64,000 bases of DNA. Source: an uncultured Clostridia bacterium (lineage in GTDB: Bacteria > Bacillota > Clostridia > Christensenellales > UBA1242). The translations under genes and the position numbers were made by a program. This document shows, in pieces, positions 1-8,048 of this stretch (position 1 is the first letter of the stretch; every line of letters starts with the position of its first letter). The stretch is from NCBI GenBank assembly GCA_944372505.1, contig CALVZK010000001.1:321185-385184 (forward strand), read 5' to 3'. The notes beneath the pieces are model-generated. The model was not told where the DNA came from. It did no database searches and saw only the letters and a program-made list of their open reading frames with translations.

Positions 1-380
1 AATTTTCGCATAAATGAGAGTCTTTTCAATTTATTCCCTTCTTTGTCTTGCTTTGCATGCCCTATTTCATGGGCAATAATTGTAAAGGAAGCTATTGAAT
101 TTTTAGATAATGTTGAAGTCGAAAGAAAAAGTTTTTCTCTCCCGTAAGCATCTCCTGCTACAGCACTAATTTGAACTATTTGAAGTTTACCACTAAAATA
201 TTTTTTATTTATGACATTTACAAAATCATACGGCATCAAATTTGACTTTATATAAACTTGATCTAATTCTTTATATCTTGTCATAAATCTTTCATAAGAG
301 AAGTTTGCTACTGCTAAAAGGAAGCAAATTAGTACTGCAAATGCTATAACCGAAATAATTATTATCCATGTAATACTCAT
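1..380 (-). CDS. YugP-type neutral zinc metallopeptidase, 3' end cut by window edge
   Basis: Only the first 126 codons are inside the window. The translation starts MSITWIIIISV with an N-terminal membrane helix (about residues 3-26). It later shows the zincin signature HEIGHAKQD, where the two His and the Glu are the expected zinc ligands and catalytic residue. The order, N-terminal helix then a HEIGH motif about residue 105, matches the membrane-bound YugP-type zinc peptidase family (PF04298). The substrate of this family is not firmly known. The gene lies 40 nt downstream of the PBP gene on the same strand but has its own promoter. It has no Shine-Dalgarno: TAAAAT sits exactly 6 nt before the ATG, so the transcript is probably leaderless. 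The family call is from memory of its motifs. Confidence 0.75.
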   Translation of the reverse strand, partial: MSITWIIIISVIAFAVLICFLLAVANFSYERFMTRYKELDQVYIKSNLMPYDFVNVINKKYFSGKLQIVQISAVAGDAYGREKLFLSTSTLSKNSIASFTIIAHEIGHAKQDKEGNKLKRLSFMRK

Positions 381-386
381 ATTATT

Positions 387-415
387 ATTTTACATAATCC
401 CGATAAAAAAATCAA
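387..415 (-). promoter_or_regulatory. Promoter for the Zn-peptidase gene, predicted leaderless
   Basis: On the minus strand TTGATT (415-410), 17 nt, TAAAAT (392-387), 6 nt, then ATG at 380. The expected +1 coincides with the A of the start codon. Confidence 0.6.
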
Positions 416-420
416 ATAAT

Positions 421-2322
421 TTAAGAAGTAATTAAAACTATAGTACTCCCTTTTGCAATTTCCGTCCCTACTGGAGGTAATTGATTTATTATTATTTCGC
501 CATCTCCATCAATCTCATAATAAATACCTAGATTCTTTAAAATTACCGCACCTTCTGTTAAACTTTTGTCTATCAAATCTGGCATAGTAACATATTCAAT
601 TTTAACATTTTCATCTTGCTTTGGTTCATTTAAATATTCAAATAAGTTTTGAAAAACCTCTTTGCCATAGGGAGCTGCAACAATACTCCCATAATAAGCC
701 CCTGCACTAGGTTCATTGACCATTATATAAACTATATATTTTGGATTGTCTGCTGGGTAGGTACCTATAAAACTTGATATATATTTTCCTTGATCAATTC
801 CTCCCGTTTCTTTGTATTTTTGAGCCGTTCCTGTTTTTCCTCCAACATTATATCCCTCTACAAAAGTGTACTTTCCAGTTTTATTTTCTGCACATTCTAA
901 AAGATAATTTACTTTGCTAGCTGTATCATTACTTATAATATTACTTCTGGAACTAGATTGAATTGATTTTATTATCTCATTATTTTCATCACATACATAA
1001 TCTAAAACATGTGGAGAATTAAAAGTACCTCCATTAACTATTGTTGATACAGCAGTTAAAAGTTGCATAGGGGTAACGGCAATAGCATGACCAAAGCCCA
1101 TTCTGGCCAAGTCTACGTTTTTAACAGATGATTTTGCCATGAGCATACCGCTTGCCTCTCCAGAAATATCAACTCCCGTTTTTTCCCCTAAACCAAATTT
1201 TTCCATGTATTGATAAAATTTATCCACTCCTAATCTTAATGCAAGATCCATAAAACAACAGTTACAAGAATTTGAGAATGCCTCTACTAATGTTTGAGAG
1301 CCATGTCCTAAAGTTTTCCAACATTTAATTTTAACTCCATCAATAATTCTATATCCTGGACAATAAAATTTATCATCTAAAGAAACAAGACCTTCTTCCA
1401 AAGCTGCAGCAACAGTTAATATTTTAAAAGTTGACCCTGGCTCATATATATCTGTAACTGCTTTAACTTTACTTTGTTCAAATAATTCTTCTATATTGTC
1501 TCTAGGAATTTCATTTAAATCAAAACTTGGTTTATTAGATAACGCAAGGATTTCATTTGTCTGTGCATTTAAAATCATTCCTGTAACAGATTTTGCCTTT
1601 TGTTCGTCCATGATTTTTTCTAAAGCTTTTTCAAGTATTAACTCCATATTACTATCAATTGTTAGATGCAAATCGTAACCTTTTTGTGCTGAAATATAAT
1701 ATCTTAAACTTCCCCCTATTTCTTTACCTTGTAGATCACTTTGTACATAGCTACAACCGTCTATTCCCTTTAAATAATCATTATAATATGCTTCTATACC
1801 GCTTTGTCCAACATTATCAATACTGATAAATCCTAAAACTTGAGTTAAAAGATTACCATATGGATAATATCTATTTGATGTTTCTGCTAAATACACTCCG
1901 CTATAATGTTTATTATATATTTTTTCTGCAACTTCTCCATCTACCTGCATCTTAATTAAGACTTCGCTAACAGTTTTATCAGTTATTTTTTGATATATAT
2001 TGCCGAACGTTAAGCCTAATTCACTTGACAGCAAGTATGCAACTTCTGAAGCATTTGTAACTTCTCTTGCTCTAACATATACATTATAAGTTGTATAACT
2101 AACAGCTATAGTATTTCCAGTGCTGTCCAAAATAGAGCCTCTTGGAGCAATTATAGATAAATCCCTTGTCCACTGATCAGTAGCTTTACTCTGTAAAGAT
2201 TTCCCATTAATAATTTGCACAACAAATAACCTAACAACTAATGCACAAAAAATAAAGGATATTACAAGTGTAATTGCTAATATCCTTCTTTTTAATGAAT
2301 ATGTTGTGCTGGTTTTTTGCAA
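421..2322 (-). CDS. Class B penicillin-binding protein with C-terminal PASTA domain (SpoVD/FtsI type)
   Basis: A 633-residue peptidoglycan transpeptidase that cross-links stem peptides at the outer membrane face during division or sporulation. A single N-terminal anchor spans about residues 14-36, followed by a PBP dimerisation domain (about 55-215). The transpeptidase domain has all three active-site motifs: S297-TFK, S352-C-N354 and K496-T-G. One PASTA domain fills about residues 575-633, as in SpoVD and some FtsI/PBP2B homologues. The start codon is TTG: the protein begins MQKTSTTYSLKRR, and its GGAGG lies inside the last two Gly codons of the upstream FtsL-like gene, so translation is probably coupled. 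Position after rsmH and the FtsL-like gene matches the dcw cluster. SpoVD versus PBP2B/FtsI cannot be decided from sequence alone; murE and mraY do not follow. Confidence 0.93.
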   Translation of the reverse strand: MQKTSTTYSLKRRILAITLVISFIFCALVVRLFVVQIINGKSLQSKATDQWTRDLSIIAPRGSILDSTGNTIAVSYTTYNVYVRAREVTNASEVAYLLSSELGLTFGNIYQKITDKTVSEVLIKMQVDGEVAEKIYNKHYSGVYLAETSNRYYPYGNLLTQVLGFISIDNVGQSGIEAYYNDYLKGIDGCSYVQSDLQGKEIGGSLRYYISAQKGYDLHLTIDSNMELILEKALEKIMDEQKAKSVTGMILNAQTNEILALSNKPSFDLNEIPRDNIEELFEQSKVKAVTDIYEPGSTFKILTVAAALEEGLVSLDDKFYCPGYRIIDGVKIKCWKTLGHGSQTLVEAFSNSCNCCFMDLALRLGVDKFYQYMEKFGLGEKTGVDISGEASGMLMAKSSVKNVDLARMGFGHAIAVTPMQLLTAVSTIVNGGTFNSPHVLDYVCDENNEIIKSIQSSSRSNIISNDTASKVNYLLECAENKTGKYTFVEGYNVGGKTGTAQKYKETGGIDQGKYISSFIGTYPADNPKYIVYIMVNEPSAGAYYGSIVAAPYGKEVFQNLFEYLNEPKQDENVKIEYVTMPDLIDKSLTEGAVILKNLGIYYEIDGDGEIIINQLPPVGTEIAKGSTIVLITS

Positions 2323-2324
2323 AA

Positions 2325-3008
2325 TTATCCTCCAAATAAGCCAGCCAAGAAATTACAAAACCTATCAAACCAATTAGACTTTTCTCCTATTGTACTTGGA
2401 GGTAAGGATTCATCAGGTATAGTTTCAAATAAATTTTCCATATTTTGTGAATTTGTCGCATCAAGATTATGAAGATTATTTAAATAGGTTGCTAAGTTAA
2501 TACTATATTGATTTGTTAAACTATCTAATGTTGCTATATTAACTATTCCCCAAACACCAAATAATGCAAACAATAATGAAATTATTAAATACTTAAATTT
2601 TATTTTTTTCACTTTTGGTTTATTTTCTGGTTTTTCTTCTGAAAAAACAAATACCTTTTCTCTTTCTTTATTTGATAAAGTTTCGATAAAATCATAATTT
2701 GGCTTTTCAATTACTGAAGAAGATTTACTTTCTACGTTTTTTAAAGTTTTTTTGTCTTCATCTTCCTTTTCAAATAATTCATTGTTGTTTTTTTCATTTT
2801 GCTTCATTGAAGAAAATGTAGAAGATGAAAAGACATTGATTATAGGAGTTAACGATCTATTTTCTTGTGTCGTTTCAAGTTTTTCAATAGATTTTTCTTG
2901 CGCTTTTGAAAAACTTTCTTCAGACACTTGTTTCTGCTTTAAAAACTGCTCTTTGACCTTTTGCTGTTGTTCTTTTTTTATCTGTTCAAGTAAAATCTTC
3001 TCTCCCAT
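2325..3008 (-). CDS. FtsL-position single-pass membrane protein with long charged N-terminus
   Basis: 227 residues. About 135 highly charged, Glu/Lys/Gln-rich cytoplasmic residues precede one membrane helix (about 139-159), followed by a 65-residue outer part ending in a hydrophobic FCNFLAGLFGG tail. It sits exactly where ftsL lies in dcw clusters, between rsmH and the class B PBP, and FtsL is likewise a small bitopic protein that works with DivIC and the PBP in the divisome. Typical FtsL is only about 100-120 residues with a short N-terminus and an outer leucine-zipper coil; this one has a much longer inside part and no obvious outer heptads. The FtsL assignment therefore rests on topology and context, not sequence. 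AAGGAGAA precedes the ATG. The stop overlaps the ribosome site of the PBP gene. Confidence 0.6.
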   Translation of the reverse strand: MGEKILLEQIKKEQQQKVKEQFLKQKQVSEESFSKAQEKSIEKLETTQENRSLTPIINVFSSSTFSSMKQNEKNNNELFEKEDEDKKTLKNVESKSSSVIEKPNYDFIETLSNKEREKVFVFSEEKPENKPKVKKIKFKYLIISLLFALFGVWGIVNIATLDSLTNQYSINLATYLNNLHNLDATNSQNMENLFETIPDESLPPSTIGEKSNWFDRFCNFLAGLFGG

Positions 3009-3067
3009 AATATATTCTCCTTATGATTTAATTATTCTTTACTAATTAATTAACTCTTAAACATTAT

Positions 3068-4000
3068 TTAAAGTTTTTCTATTACTCTCAATTTTGCAGA
3101 ACTAGATCTTGAATTTAATTTTAATTCTTCTTTACTTGCTTCAATAGGCTTTTTATTAATAAGTTTTATACTTGCATGATGATTGCACATACAAATAGGC
3201 ATTTTGGGAGGACATATGCAATCTAAACTTTCTCTTTTAAAGATATTCTTAACAATTCTGTCTTCCAAACTATGAAATGTTAAAACTGCCCCTCTTCCTC
3301 CACTTTTTAACATATTAATTAGAGATAATAAAGTTTTATCAAGTCCACTTAATTCCTCATTAACTTCAATTCTTATTGCTTGAAAAGTTTTTTTAGAAAC
3401 TCCCCCTTTTCCATAAATAACTTTCTTTGGAAAACTATTCTCTATAATTTCTTTCAATTGCCCAGTTGTTTCAATAGGAGAAATTTTTCTAGCTTTTATT
3501 ATATTTTCCACTATTTTTTTAGCATTTCCTTCTTCGCCATAATTATAGAGAATTTCAATTAATTTATCTTTACCATAAGTATTTACAACGTCCTTCGCTG
3601 TTAACTTCTGTTCTATATCCATTCTCATATCTAAAGTGCCATCATGAATAATGCTGAACCCCCGCTGTGGATTATCAATTTGATATGAACTAACACCAAG
3701 ATCAATTAAAAAGCCATCAATTTTATTAATTCCATTTTCCAATAAAATTTGGTAAGCATTTTTAAAATTTGAATGAATAAGTGTTACATTTTTAAAATTC
3801 TTAAACTTTTCGTTACAATGTCTTATTGCATCAATATCTCTGTCAAAACCATATAGATGCCCCAAATTTGTCAATCTTTTAATTATCTCATAAGAGTGTC
3901 CACCGCCACCTATTGTACAATCTACATAATATCCGTTTTCTTTTATATTTAATCCTTCTATTACTTCGTCAAGTAATACAGGAACATGCTTAAACTCCAT
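3068..4000 (-). CDS. rsmH: 16S rRNA (cytosine1402-N4)-methyltransferase RsmH (MraW)
   Basis: 310 residues, the usual length. RsmH uses SAM to methylate N4 of C1402 in the ribosomal P site. The N-terminus HVPVLLDEVIEGL and the SAM-binding GGGGHS (31-36) are diagnostic, as are LIDLGVSSYQID, the MRM segment after NPQRGFS and the late TFHSLEDRIVK. The family also carries a late Cys-rich stretch, seen here as CICPPKMPICMC. It is preceded by GGAGAATGT before the ATG, 13 nt after the stop of the CvpA-domain gene, and followed by the FtsL-like gene. No mraZ regulator precedes it, which is unusual because mraZ-rsmH pairs are very common. Confidence 0.97.
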   Translation of the reverse strand: MEFKHVPVLLDEVIEGLNIKENGYYVDCTIGGGGHSYEIIKRLTNLGHLYGFDRDIDAIRHCNEKFKNFKNVTLIHSNFKNAYQILLENGINKIDGFLIDLGVSSYQIDNPQRGFSIIHDGTLDMRMDIEQKLTAKDVVNTYGKDKLIEILYNYGEEGNAKKIVENIIKARKISPIETTGQLKEIIENSFPKKVIYGKGGVSKKTFQAIRIEVNEELSGLDKTLLSLINMLKSGGRGAVLTFHSLEDRIVKNIFKRESLDCICPPKMPICMCNHHASIKLINKKPIEASKEELKLNSRSSSAKLRVIEKL

Positions 4001-4013
4001 ACATTCTCCATCG

Positions 4014-6566
4014 TTATTTATTCAATAAAGAGAACACATAACTAAAGTTTATTTTTATGTAATTATCAGGATCAGCGAACAACTCTGTAAGTTCTGCTGA
4101 TGCTGATATTTTATCGGAATATTCCTCTTTTATTGTTTCAGTTAAATTTATAAATAATTCTTTAAATATTCCTTCTTGTGTTTTTCCATACTCTACTCTA
4201 TAAGCATTCTTTTGTAAATTTGTCATAAATGTTGCCATTATATTTTTATCAATATCTGCAATTTTCATTCCTTCAATATAAATGCTGTTGATGTCAATGA
4301 ATGATTTAAATACTTCACAAATTTCTTTTGCTTGGTCTTCATTATTTCCTTCAATCAAAGTCACACTTGTAAAATCGATATTAGTTATCCTTGGAGAAGT
4401 TAATGCGTTTACAACATCTTCTATTTCATTAGCAATATTTTCTTTTAAAGTATTTGTAGTTGAAGAATATAATATAGGTTTGAGAACTTCTTCTACCTGT
4501 TCCTCTGTTAAAGAATTTACTATTGTCTCAATGTCGCCATTTAAAGCAAGGCTTAAATATGATTCTTCTTGTAATGTTGTGTTATTATTAAGATTTATTA
4601 ATAATTGACTAATATACTTAAGTTCTTTTTCCCAACTTTTATATGAATCTAATATACTAAGATCCATAACATCTTTATTTACAGTTTCTACTAAATTATT
4701 TATTACAATATCATGAGTAAAATCTATTTGGTATAATGGTAAAATTATTTCTTGTAATAAGTTGCTATTTTTTGTTAATTCGTTTGCAACAGATTCTATT
4801 TTTTGAACATTATTTAAATTATTATCTGTTAATGTAGAATAAATTCCACTCTCTTTAATACTTTGTAAAGCACCTTTAACAAAATTAAATAATTCTTTAT
4901 AATTCGTTATGTTTACTTCTTCCCCGTTTTGATCAATCAATGGTGAAGAAGGAATAGAAATATTATTTTCTTCTAAAAGTTTATCAATTATTGATTTCCC
5001 ATCTGCCGTTTTAAGAAGTTTAAATTCTCTGACTTCATCTATCAATTGTCCCAAATTACTTGTAACCATTTCTATATCTATATTATTATCTTTCATAACT
5101 AAAATGGTAGGATCACTAATTACTTCAAATATGTCTACAACATCTGACAATTCTGAAAAGTCATCAATTATTTTGACTAATGATGAAGATATTTCATCCC
5201 ATTCCTTTTCAGCCCAATTTGAAGTATCAGTGGCAACTTTTTCTAAATCTTTAGATACTGAATCAAGTGCTAAATTTATAATTGAATTTACACTATCTTT
5301 GACTATGTTTAATTTAAAAACTTGTTTTACCGATTCTGTAAAAGTATTTTTATTCCCCTCTTTTAATAAAATATCAATAAAATTTTCATTAGATGTTTTA
5401 ATTTCATCTAAAATACCATTAGTACTTAAATTTTTAAAAATGTTGAATAAATTTTTTATATCACTTGAAAAGTATTGTGCAATCTCACTATTATTTGCCA
5501 AACTTTTAAGTGATAAAGAAATATCATTCAAAATTGGCTCAACTTTTTCAATATCTTTGATATTATTTATAAAAGAATAATCTTTGTAATTTTCTATTAT
5601 ATTTTGTAATGTGGTTGAAATAACCTTTTCAAATAATTCCCCATCTGCCAACTTATTTACTGCTTTTTCTAAAACTTCGAAATTTGTATTTTTAAAATTA
5701 ACTAATCCATTATAATCATAATATTTTGTTAACTGATATACATAATCAGCTACTTGATATCCATTTTCTATTTCTTGTCTTACCTTTACATCTTTTCCAT
5801 CAATTTTTACTTTTGATAAATAATCAAACATATCGTTATTCAAATTGCTTGCTCCACAAATTTTAAATAATAAATTATTATTTAACCCTGAAACAATTGT
5901 ATCGACTGAAGAAGGCAAAACAGAATCTATTAAATGATCAATTTTTTCAGTTTCATTTATAGAATCATTTTCTCCTTCCGCTAAAACAATTGTTTGTTCT
6001 TCAGCAACAGAAAAATATTGTTTGTCTTTTGTTACTGTATTTAATGTCCCTACAAGAGAGGACAAAGGCATGAATACAAAAATTGCAAATAAGAATGTTT
6101 TAACTAATCCAACGCCTCCGCCAAACAATCTTAATTTTTTTTCATCTTGTTTATATTTCAAACATGTAACTGCTAAAATTTTATAAATTATATAACATAA
6201 AAGTTCTACTACTAACGCTAAAACAATAAAAACAACTATATTAGCAAGTGCAGATGGCAAAGCCGAAAAAAACGAATCCAAATTGGGATTATTTTTTATA
6301 AGCAATGATATATCTTCATTATTTTTCAAAGAATCTACTAATACATTGTTAATGGTTGAAGGAGTACCATTAACATTAATACTTATGTTTAAAATTGCAT
6401 TTGTAATTGGAGGAGTTATAAAAAATGCAACAATCATTCCCACAACAGAAATTATTAGGTTAACAACTGACCTTTTTAGTCCTCGCCAAAAACCCATAAA
6501 AAATCCACCTATTAAAATTAATACAAAAGCAATTGAAATTATCCATGCTATTCCACTTGCGCTCAT
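4014..6566 (-). CDS. CvpA-domain membrane protein with very long helical C-terminal region
   Basis: 850 residues. The first 175 resemble the CvpA/colicin V production family: helix 6-26 with GGFFMGFWRGLKRS right after it, a second helix at about 33-52, then two more at about 103-128 and 150-170. CvpA proteins are normally only about 160-220 residues. Here a further 670 residues follow, rich in Asn, Ser, Leu and Lys, predicted alpha-helical, with no recognised domain and no further membrane helix. The gene is the first of the rsmH-ftsL-PBP block, has AAAGGAG before its ATG and a promoter at 6603-6631. Co-transcription with cell-wall genes suggests an envelope role, but the function of the long tail is unknown to me. 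Confidence 0.7.
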   Translation of the reverse strand: MSASGIAWIISIAFVLILIGGFFMGFWRGLKRSVVNLIISVVGMIVAFFITPPITNAILNISINVNGTPSTINNVLVDSLKNNEDISLLIKNNPNLDSFFSALPSALANIVVFIVLALVVELLCYIIYKILAVTCLKYKQDEKKLRLFGGGVGLVKTFLFAIFVFMPLSSLVGTLNTVTKDKQYFSVAEEQTIVLAEGENDSINETEKIDHLIDSVLPSSVDTIVSGLNNNLLFKICGASNLNNDMFDYLSKVKIDGKDVKVRQEIENGYQVADYVYQLTKYYDYNGLVNFKNTNFEVLEKAVNKLADGELFEKVISTTLQNIIENYKDYSFINNIKDIEKVEPILNDISLSLKSLANNSEIAQYFSSDIKNLFNIFKNLSTNGILDEIKTSNENFIDILLKEGNKNTFTESVKQVFKLNIVKDSVNSIINLALDSVSKDLEKVATDTSNWAEKEWDEISSSLVKIIDDFSELSDVVDIFEVISDPTILVMKDNNIDIEMVTSNLGQLIDEVREFKLLKTADGKSIIDKLLEENNISIPSSPLIDQNGEEVNITNYKELFNFVKGALQSIKESGIYSTLTDNNLNNVQKIESVANELTKNSNLLQEIILPLYQIDFTHDIVINNLVETVNKDVMDLSILDSYKSWEKELKYISQLLINLNNNTTLQEESYLSLALNGDIETIVNSLTEEQVEEVLKPILYSSTTNTLKENIANEIEDVVNALTSPRITNIDFTSVTLIEGNNEDQAKEICEVFKSFIDINSIYIEGMKIADIDKNIMATFMTNLQKNAYRVEYGKTQEGIFKELFINLTETIKEEYSDKISASAELTELFADPDNYIKINFSYVFSLLNK

Positions 6567-6602
6567 ATAACACTCCTTTATATTTTTTTAATTTCTAACT
6601 TT

Positions 6603-6631
6603 ATTTTAACATTTTTATATTTTACTTACAA
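6603..6631 (-). promoter_or_regulatory. Promoter of the CvpA-rsmH-ftsL-PBP operon
   Basis: Minus strand TTGTAA (6631-6626), 17 nt, TAAAAT (6608-6603), giving a leader of about 30 nt that contains the AAAGGAG site of the first gene. Confidence 0.55.
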
Positions 6632-7080
6632 TCTTTTTTTAAAAAAATGTTTAAAAGATTGAAGTTAAAAATTAAATTCAAATTTAAAAATAAATTAAAT
6701 CTTTCATTTGTAATTTTATTTTCTCGTCGCTTTCATTTTTCTCTTAAGAATAATAGACAAAATAATTATCTTTTAAACAAAATTTTAAATTTAAAATCTA
6801 AAAATTTAGATATTTATCGACATATTAACAAAATATTATGTAAAGATAGTATTGCAGACTTTTGTTAAAATTTATTTATGAAAAGAAATTTGCTTTTTAT
6901 AATTGGTTTACTAATATTAATAGCCTTTGTTTGGCTTGTTACCTCTATCGGGATTAAGTATAATAAAACAAAATCTCCCCCGATTTATTACCAAAATCAT
7001 AACTATATTATAAGATTAATTGACATTAAGCATTAAAATCAAAACTTTAAATAATTTTAAAATTTATGACTAGTAATAAA
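6632..7080. other. Intergenic stretch without a confident gene
   Basis: Extremely AT-rich sequence between two divergent genes. One Lys/Asn/Phe-rich frame at 6647-6868 lacks a ribosome site and looks like low-complexity chance coding. The 52-codon frame at 6878-7036 is listed separately. No hairpin terminator or RNA gene was seen. Confidence 0.5.
6878..7036 (+). CDS. Possible 52-residue membrane peptide
   Basis: The frame reads MKRNLLFIIGLLILIAFVWL and then a polar tail rich in Tyr and Asn. It has one clear hydrophobic helix (about residues 4-24) with positive residues in front, as for a small bitopic peptide. Against it: no Shine-Dalgarno, no promoter at leaderless spacing, and chance hydrophobic frames are common in AT-rich DNA. 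Treat as a candidate only. Confidence 0.25.
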   Translation: MKRNLLFIIGLLILIAFVWLVTSIGIKYNKTKSPPIYYQNHNYIIRLIDIKH

Positions 7081-7090
7081 TTTTATAATG

Positions 7091-7119
7091 TTGCAAAATA
7101 TACAAAATTATGATAAAAT
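7091..7119 (+). promoter_or_regulatory. Promoter of yycJ, predicted leaderless
   Basis: TTGCAA (7091-7096), 17 nt, TAAAAT (7114-7119), CCTTAC, then ATG at 7126. There is no Shine-Dalgarno, and +1 is expected at the A of ATG. Confidence 0.6.
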
Positions 7120-7125
7120 CCTTAC

Positions 7126-7908
7126 ATGAGAGTTATTAATTTATCCTCTGGAAGTGATGGAAATTTAACTTACATTGAATCTGATCAACAAAAAATTTTG
7201 CTTGATGATGGTTTATCATGTAATGAAACTACAAAAAGATTAGAAATAATTGGAATGAAACCTTATCAAATAAATGCGATTATTATATCTCATGAACATA
7301 GCGATCATATAAAAGGAATAGATTTATTTTCAAGTAAATACAATATACCGGTTTACGCACATAGCGAAGTTTGGACAACCCTTGATGATAAATTAAAAAA
7401 AGTTAGTAGCAAAAATAGAAAAATTTTTGATGGGAAATTTTCTCTTTGTGACATTGATATTGATCCTGTAGAAGTTCCTCATGATGTAAAATGTTTTGGT
7501 TTTAGTTTTAACAACGATGATAAAAAAATAAGTGTAATTACCGATTTGGGTCATTTAAACGAAAAAATTTTAAACTCTATTAGCGAAAGTCAAATTGTCT
7601 ATTTGGAAGCAAATTATGATAAAGATATGCTATACAATGGTACAAAATATCCTTTATCTTTAAAAAGAAGAATAGACGGACCAAATGGACATTTATCAAA
7701 TTTAGACAGTGCCAAAGCTATAGAGTTTTTAACACAAACAGGGACAAGACAAGTTGTTTTATCTCATTTAAGCAAAGAAAACAATACCCCTTCTTTTGCA
7801 TATAATTTTATTACAAAAGAAATATTAAAAAATGGGATTGTGGAAGGTAAAGATATTAGAATAGATGTTGCAACTCCAAACATTGGTGTGTTTTTTAGAT
7901 TAAAATAA
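7126..7908 (+). CDS. yycJ: YycJ/WalJ-type metallo-beta-lactamase fold hydrolase
   Basis: 260 residues, the usual family length. The dinuclear metal motif H56-E-H58-S-D60-H61 is intact. The N-terminus VINLSSGSDGNLTYIE and the late VVLSHLSKENNTP are typical of YycJ/WalJ, a predicted 5'-3' exonuclease-like MBL protein often encoded with the WalRK two-component system and linked to coordination of replication and cell wall. No walRK genes are nearby. It is divergent from the envelope operon. The start has no ribosome site and appears leaderless. Confidence 0.88.
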   Translation: MRVINLSSGSDGNLTYIESDQQKILLDDGLSCNETTKRLEIIGMKPYQINAIIISHEHSDHIKGIDLFSSKYNIPVYAHSEVWTTLDDKLKKVSSKNRKIFDGKFSLCDIDIDPVEVPHDVKCFGFSFNNDDKKISVITDLGHLNEKILNSISESQIVYLEANYDKDMLYNGTKYPLSLKRRIDGPNGHLSNLDSAKAIEFLTQTGTRQVVLSHLSKENNTPSFAYNFITKEILKNGIVEGKDIRIDVATPNIGVFFRLK

Positions 7909-7993
7909 ATATCAATTATACTTTTATCAATAAAAAATATATCATTAATTTATTAAAATTATTATATATTAATCTAAAAATTTAAAATAGGTA

Positions 7994-8022
7994 TTGAATT
8001 TTATTATAAAACGTGATAAAAT
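7994..8022 (+). promoter_or_regulatory. Promoter of the 652-residue repeat-tailed protein gene
   Basis: TTGAAT (7994-7999), 17 nt, TAAAAT (8017-8022). +1 is near 8029, leaving a 20-nt leader with GGAGGG before the ATG at 8049. This is a leadered counter-example to the leaderless genes nearby. Confidence 0.5.
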
Positions 8023-8048
8023 ATAATAGAAAACAAATGGAGGGAATT

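Noticed and set aside
6647-6868. 73-codon frame rich in Lys, Asn and Phe
   Set aside because: No ribosome site or promoter, low-complexity codons expected by chance in AT-rich DNA.
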